A DNA stretch of 64,000 nucleotides from Cheiracanthium punctorium (lineage: Eukaryota; Arthropoda; Arachnida; Araneae; Cheiracanthiidae), in the NCBI GenBank assembly GCA_038373885.1, contig JAWZYV010010258.1:62001-126000 (forward strand), given 5' to 3'. A program made the translations under genes and the position numbers. Positions 59,165-64,000 of this stretch are shown in pieces. Below the pieces are notes generated by a model. The model had not been told where the DNA came from. It worked only from the letters and a program-made list of their open reading frames with translations, and did no database searches. Positions within the stretch are counted from its first letter, which is position 1. Each line of letters opens with the position of its first letter.

Positions 59165-59423
59165 GTATGTACGTATTAAGTTTTAAGAGCAAGTAACATT
59201 AAAGAATTTAGATAATTTTAAAGCTGATCTCCTAACGTATAACTTCTAATTTTTAAGCTCGTAGTAAACAATGTTCATTCTTTTTTTCATATCTAAGGGT
59301 ATTTTGCATTGATATTTTTATACCATACTCTTTACAAAAATTGATATTTGATTTAACGAATTGCTTCGATTTAACGAACAAATTTGTGGGTCTCAATCAA
59401 TTCGTTAAATCGAGGTTCGACTG
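59165..59423 (+). mobile_element. Right end of a Tigger element
   Basis: The right terminus is the complement of CAGTCGAACCTCGATTTAAC followed by GAATT, a pogo/Tigger-type terminal repeat. TA follows at 59424-59425. Extra internal copies of GATTTAACGAA precede it (59350-59382). The left half of the element is lost. It was inserted at the left edge of segmental repeat copy 2. Confidence 0.75.
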
Positions 59424-59426
59424 TAC

Positions 59427-60725
59427 TTTTTAATTTGGCGTAAAATGGGTGTGTCATTCTACTTCATGTTTGTCAATTTCACGCATTCTGCGTACTTGAA
59501 ATTGCTTTGTTGCAAAGGCATGAATGATTTTATACTGGCGAAAATTATATTTATTTTATTTATTTTTTCAGTTTTTTTTTTAATTAATATCTTCTAAAAT
59601 AATTCGAATTTCGAAATTTAAGTCAGCTCATCAGGTTCCCCAGAATTTTCCGAATCCGTGAACACCTTCGTCAAAACTGAAATAATCCACACGGTTTCGG
59701 AGGAGATAATAGAACAAAGTTCTAACAGCGGCGGCGGCGCCGACAGCCGCGGCCGTTACCTTTTTTTTTTTTTTTTTTTAGAATAGAGAAATACCGTGAA
59801 ACGCTATTTAATGTTGAGACGGGCGGCACAGGAAAAGGTTGTCGGCTATTCTCTTTAATCTCGACCGTCTACTCTATCCCATTCTTTGCAATTTTCGGTG
59901 TTCTTTGTTTTCAGCTTGCCGTCCGCGGGGTTCCTCTCTCCTTGCTATGCAACTCATTATGGCTTATTTTAACCCTTTGAGGCGCAACCCTTTCTCAATG
60001 CTGAAAAAAAGGGCAGCCTCGCGACGACTTAACAACCATTGCTCGACTTTGCCATCGCTCGATTTAACTACCAGCAAGATGGCGGACGATCGAAACGTTC
60101 ATCGCGTGCCACAGATCTAGAGACCCTTTTTTTTACGACAGCTGGCTGTGCCCGCGCACAGCCAGCTGTCGTCAAAAAAATTCTTCGTGACTGGCAACTA
60201 TTCTTCGTGAGTGGCAACAGTCAAAACGTCAGAGTTTGGTGTTCCCAAAGCGGAACACTGCGCGTTAAAAGGTTAATACACTAAATTATGGGAGAACTTG
60301 GGCTCAGGGGCCCCAAAAATTTTACCGCCTGGGGCCTCCAGTAGGTTTGATCCGCCTCTGTAACGGGCTTTAATTCATAGAGATAAGTTGGCAATGCAAA
60401 TTGAATAAAAATGTTCAAAATAAGGTCGGGAATAAGTCTCCGTTAAGAAAAAAATCCTCTCGTTCATTTACAAAAAGTTACAGGTCTTAAATTTTTATAC
60501 GACCCCCGTACGAAAAAATTCCCAGTTAGTTCAAGTGCGCCATATATTAAACAGGTGATGCACAAAATTTCATCCTTTTATCATAAAACGTGTCAAAGAT
60601 ATATCTAAACAAATATGATCGTGGGCTTTAGAAGAATTTGAATGTAAACGCTTATGGCTTTTGTGAGAAAAGAAATTCTTTCCTAATTTGTGTACAGACT
60701 CCGAAATTCGATCATCCGACGTAAT
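59427..60725 (+). repeat. Segmental repeat, copy 2 (no hAT insertion)
   Basis: It starts CTTTTTAATTTGGCGTAAAA like 35752 and has a single ATTCTACT (59456-59463) where copy 1 carries the 6.43-kb hAT. It then follows 42228-43590, including the T run, the GC-rich stretch and the piggyBac-like MITE. It ends near CGACGTAATTTCCCCC. Confidence 0.8.
59973..60272 (+). mobile_element. piggyBac-like MITE, copy 4 (short form)
   Basis: TTAA occurs on both sides (59969-59972 and 60273-60276), with termini CCCTTTGAGGCGCA and GCGTTAAAAGG. It corresponds to copy 3, so both descend from one insertion that predates the segmental duplication. It contains an extra partial duplication of GACTTAAC.AC.ATTGCTCG near 60030-60060. 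Confidence 0.8.
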
Positions 60726-60746
60726 TTCCCCCCCCCTTTTTTCCCC

Positions 60747-61702
60747 CGTGCTCGTAAAGTCAGAGGAACCAAAAACACTGTGGTAGGTAGCCTGGGGAGG
60801 GGGGGGGGGCGGAGATCAGATTTGCTTCCATCTAGGCTAGTCTTTTGCGGAGTTCTTAGTGATATGGAATTCATTAAGTTCGAACGCGGACTTGGGAGGT
60901 ATCCTTCAAGGGGTTGCCTGTTCTTTACATCCAAAAAAGAAAGAAAGAAGGTGGAGGGGAGAATAAAGTGAATTTTTTTTTTTTCAACAATAATTATAGA
61001 ACACTGCCATAATGTTTAACCAGTGAATGCACTTCACGACTAGTAGAAAGCTCACTTTGGTATAACGTTTCCGATTTACACAGAGACAACAGGACATTGA
61101 TTCGAAAGTAATGAGAAATCCTTAAATCTAACTAAAAAGCATGAAAATATTTTAATTTCATATGTGCACTGTTTGTTTATAAATAAAGCAATACAACACA
61201 AGAAAAAAAAAACAAACGACAAGTTTTAGCACAGTTAATAATTCCAAAAATGTCCATATTATTTGGAAGCATCGATTATTGATGCTTTTTGTTTATCCAG
61301 ATTTACATAAGATAGGTTTGAAATTCAAGTGACCGATTTCAGCGTAGAAGATAATGGCAGATGGTTATTATATAATTTAATTTCAAGAACAATAGATGTT
61401 TTAATAAAAAGGTCAAACATTTCAAAGGGCTGATTAATTTAACTTTCATATTGACAACTCAAATAGAAAGGGTGGTATCTCTTATTGCAACAAAATGGGA
61501 AAATGGAACAAAAAAAAAAGTAAAAAGAACATGGCTTATGTATTTTATTAAATTAAATTCTGAGTTTTGTTTGAATGTAAAATGTTTGGAAAAATGTAGA
61601 TTTTTTGAGGTGCTAATTTTTCTCGTTCAAGTTGCATTTACGATAGTTTCTGCGAAATGATTCTTTGTTGAATTAATAAGGTTGTTTAAGACGAATACAT
61701 AC

Positions 61703-61741
<39 letters not shown>

Positions 61742-62430
61742 CTTTGAATTATCTTGCTCAATCACCTATTGCAACAATTCCTTTCTTTTAAGCGACAGAA
61801 ACTGTCAGTTTAACCAATTCGTTGCCATATTTCACACAAGAGAAGGCATAAATATTGCTGAATACATAGGTTTGGTCTCAAAAATATAAAAAGTGTTATT
61901 AAAATGAATTATTCAAATGTCAATAAAATTAATTATTATTTCCTTTTATTACTGTATCCACCTGTGCTACTCCTTTTACTTCTTTATAAAAAGTGTAGTT
62001 GTAAAAAGGACGAAAATAATTTACTACTCTATATACGATTGGAGATAAGTAAATTAAACTTAAAAGTAATTACATTAATTTTGAGTACAGTAGCGAATAT
62101 AAAAAAAAAAATTTGTGTGGAAGAGGCTAATTTTAATGAGAAAACTTATTTGACTGAAGCAAAGTTGTACATTAAAGCAAAATTTTACCCTAAAGTAATG
62201 TAATTAGTTTTAGTGGGGACTAATTTTTAAAAAAGCTTATTTTATCTAAGCAAAATGCATAATAAAATAAAATGTTACTCTTTAGGATGTTATTAATTTT
62301 TTTTTTTTTTTGGGGGGGGGAGGAGTTGCTGCACTGTTTTAATATGTTATGTAAAATACTACCGGAATCAAAAGTTATTTAAATACGGCACGACTTGCTA
62401 AATTCCTGATCAGTAGTGGATTAGGAAATG
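60747..62430 (-). repeat. Right arm of the inverted duplication
   Basis: It mirrors 56212-58764 (see there) but is about 0.9 kb shorter, missing the transposase remnant. Both outer ends lie in the three-copy repeat with CTGATCAG.A.TTTA. Arm divergence is visible, so the event is not recent. Confidence 0.7.
61702..61741 (+). repeat. (AAT)n microsatellite
   Basis: About 13 AAT units at the point where the right arm of the inverted duplication lacks the transposase segment. Confidence 0.95.
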
Positions 62431-62984
62431 CTTGAAGGAGGCGAGAGATAAAAAATATTACAACAATTTTACCACTGTTGAGCCACCTCCCCCCCTCCTC
62501 CCCCCCCAATTCTTTTTTAATCTTGAATCCAGGTTTCACTAAGGTGACCATACGTCCCGTTTTTAAGTGGTTTGTCCTGTTGTCCCCAAGCACAGCTTTG
62601 GGACACTGCAATGTCCCGTTTTTAGAAGATGTCCCCTTCAATATCGTTTTTAGAAAGAGAGCAACCCACGGTAACAATTTCAATAAAGGCTGCTAAAAAT
62701 CTAAAATCATCCAACGGCAGTGTCTGGAAAAAAAAAGAAAAAAAAAAAAGAAAGAGAATAACCTCCCTCCCCTCTCTAAACGCAAAGAAAACGCCGGGGG
62801 CGGGGACTGTATTGTTTTTGTATTTGTTCTTCTAATGTTCTTTCTGTCAACTATTTCAATTTATTTAATTTTTATTTCTTTTTTCTAAAGTCATGTTCCT
62901 CTTTTGCTCATTACTCCCCCTCCCCCAACCTCCACTTTATTTTCCCTTTTCACTCTCGTTTTCTAAGAATTTTTTTCCTTCCGA
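62431..62984. other. No gene; repeat debris and pyrimidine-rich sequence
   Basis: 62540-62560 holds a hAT-like phrase GGTGACCATACGTCCCG with CGGGACA mirrored nearby (62560-62625). 62850-62980 is strongly CT-rich and leads into the candidate exon. Confidence 0.4.
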
Positions 62985-63107
62985 ATGACAACTTCCTTTT
63001 CTCTGTGTGTCCTTTTGCTTACATTTCTCACATTCCTACCTTCCTGCCTTATGTCGGATGGTGTTTTTGAAGTCGAAGAAGGGCCTACCCCTTGTACCAC
63101 CCGAAAC
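62985..63107 (+). CDS. Candidate first exon with signal peptide (uncertain)
   Basis: The ATG at 62985 opens MTTSFSLCVLLLTFLTFLPS, a good secretory signal peptide (polar start, long hydrophobic core, cleavage likely after the CLMS region). It is followed by a short acidic stretch, GVFEVEEGPTPCTTRN. A possible splice donor AAC|GTACGT follows at 63107/63108, giving 41 codons in phase 0. Upstream lies a pyrimidine-rich leader without transposon features. Unlike other frames here, this one is not mirrored by symmetry and lies outside recognised repeats. If the frame is simply read on, it ends at 63176 after a second hydrophobic stretch (LSLFFIVYVCLSKVFF), so an unspliced small membrane peptide is the alternative. 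I do not recognise a family. Later exons would lie outside the window. Confidence 0.25.
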
Positions 63108-63305
63108 GTACGTCTTTCACTATTTTTTATAGTATATGTGTGCTTAAGCAAAGTTTTTTTTTCCATTTTATTTTGATATTAACACAAGCTTTTTTTTGCG
63201 CATTTTCTTAACAACTAAAAGTACCCACACCTGTAAATTCAGTCTCCCTGCACTATTACCTTAAAAACAGTAAATATCCCGTTTGGGGGAATAAAATAAA
63301 TACAC

Positions 63306-64000
63306 CAGTAGCGGACTAACGGGGGGGGGTGGAGGGGGCGGTCCGCCCCGGGCCCCGAATGATAAGGGCCCCCGAAATAGTTAGAAAATTTTAGATTCCA
63401 GTTTCACATTTTTGATTTTAAGTTCTAATCAGAAAAAGATCTCGTGACTATACATATATGTGTGAGCAAGGTATGACTATATAGGGAGCCTCGGCCTAAG
63501 GGCCACTACAAAGACGCCCATAAAGTGGGGGTCAAGGTAGGTCGCTTGCCTCCCACCAGGGCCGGCCCGAGAGGCGTACGGGGGCCTCTTTTCTATCATG
63601 TCTTATATAAGTTATTACTAGCACTGCTAGTACATATTAGCTTTATTTCTTGGCTTTTCGGGATATATCGTAACCATCTACCAAGCTCTGTCTAATATGA
63701 TAGCAAAAAAATGGCCTAGGAGCGGGGCCTCTTTAAGCGCGGGGCCTTAGGCGATCGCCTACATTCGCACCCCCCTTGGGCCGGCTCTGCTCCTCCCCCC
63801 TCCCCCTAGAGTTTTAGTGTATTATCTAGGATGTAAAACAGAACTGCGCCAAAAAGCAAAATCAGAAATGAAATTGTTACAAGTGTGAAATTTGCCCCTC
63901 TCTAGAAAATTTATTTAAAGTCCCCCCCCCCCCAAGTTTTTTTTCCATGGGCCCAGGATTTATTAAGAGAGTTTAAGTTCTAATCTGAAAAATTCTAGTG
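63306..64000 (+). mobile_element. Left end of a hAT running out of the window
   Basis: CAGTAGCGGACTAACGGGGG, followed by GGGCGGTCCGCCCCGGGCCCC, is the style of hAT left termini found elsewhere here. The right partner is not in the window, so length and duplication cannot be checked. Confidence 0.5.
63557..63789. mobile_element. 233-bp hAT-like MITE
   Basis: The termini are CAGGGCCGGCCCGAGAGGC and the complement of CCTTGGGCCGGCTCTG, like those of the element at 334-6313. The presumed 8-bp duplications CCTCCCAC and CTCCTCCC match poorly, so the boundaries rest on the inverted repeats only. Confidence 0.55.

Overview
The window looks like intergenic or intronic DNA from a large, AT-rich animal genome. 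The evidence is tRNA-headed SINEs with internal promoter boxes, Helitrons, Tc1/mariner, pogo/Tigger, piggyBac-like and very many hAT elements, microsatellites, and no dense run of open frames. The repertoire fits an arthropod, plausibly a chelicerate such as a spider, but this is an impression from repeat style and not a proven identification. I found no complete host gene. Almost every long open frame is a transposase relic or a chance frame in a repeat. One short frame near the right end (62985-63107) could be a first exon encoding a signal peptide.

Layout. 1-6.7 kb: a ZMYM1-like hAT transposase pseudogene split by a 6-kb non-autonomous hAT, itself loaded with a palindromic piggyBac-like MITE, a SINE cut by a small hAT MITE, and a Helitron carrying another hAT MITE. 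8-19 kb: further hAT and mariner derivatives, foldback repeats, a SINE and an inverted Helitron 5' end. 19.4-23.5 kb: a Helitron-like composite with tandem repeats and large inverted repeats. 23.6-31.3 kb: one hAT footprint of 7.76 kb with matching 8-bp target duplications, holding the start of its own transposase, a nearly intact Tc1 element (two stop codons) and a second, 2.9-kb hAT. 31.9-35.8 kb: a tandem array, foldback, a hAT rich in GAGCCC repeats, and a SINE. 35.8-42.2 kb: a 6.4-kb hAT footprint enclosing a Helitron, which encloses a Tigger, which encloses a mariner. This is a four-layer nest whose insertion sites can be checked against empty paralogous sites elsewhere in the window. 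42.2-43.6 and 59.4-60.7 kb: two copies of a segmental repeat. 46-55 kb: the least repetitive part, AT-rich, with scattered MITEs. 56.2-62.4 kb: an inverted duplication with hAT transposase remains in one arm. 63.3 kb to the end: the left terminus of another hAT running out of the window.

The genes do not form a pathway. What can be read is the order of insertion: target-site duplications, and undisturbed copies of the same targets inside the window, date many elements relative to each other. Boundaries quoted with matching duplications are firm to a few bases; boundaries of Helitron and tandem-repeat families are approximate.
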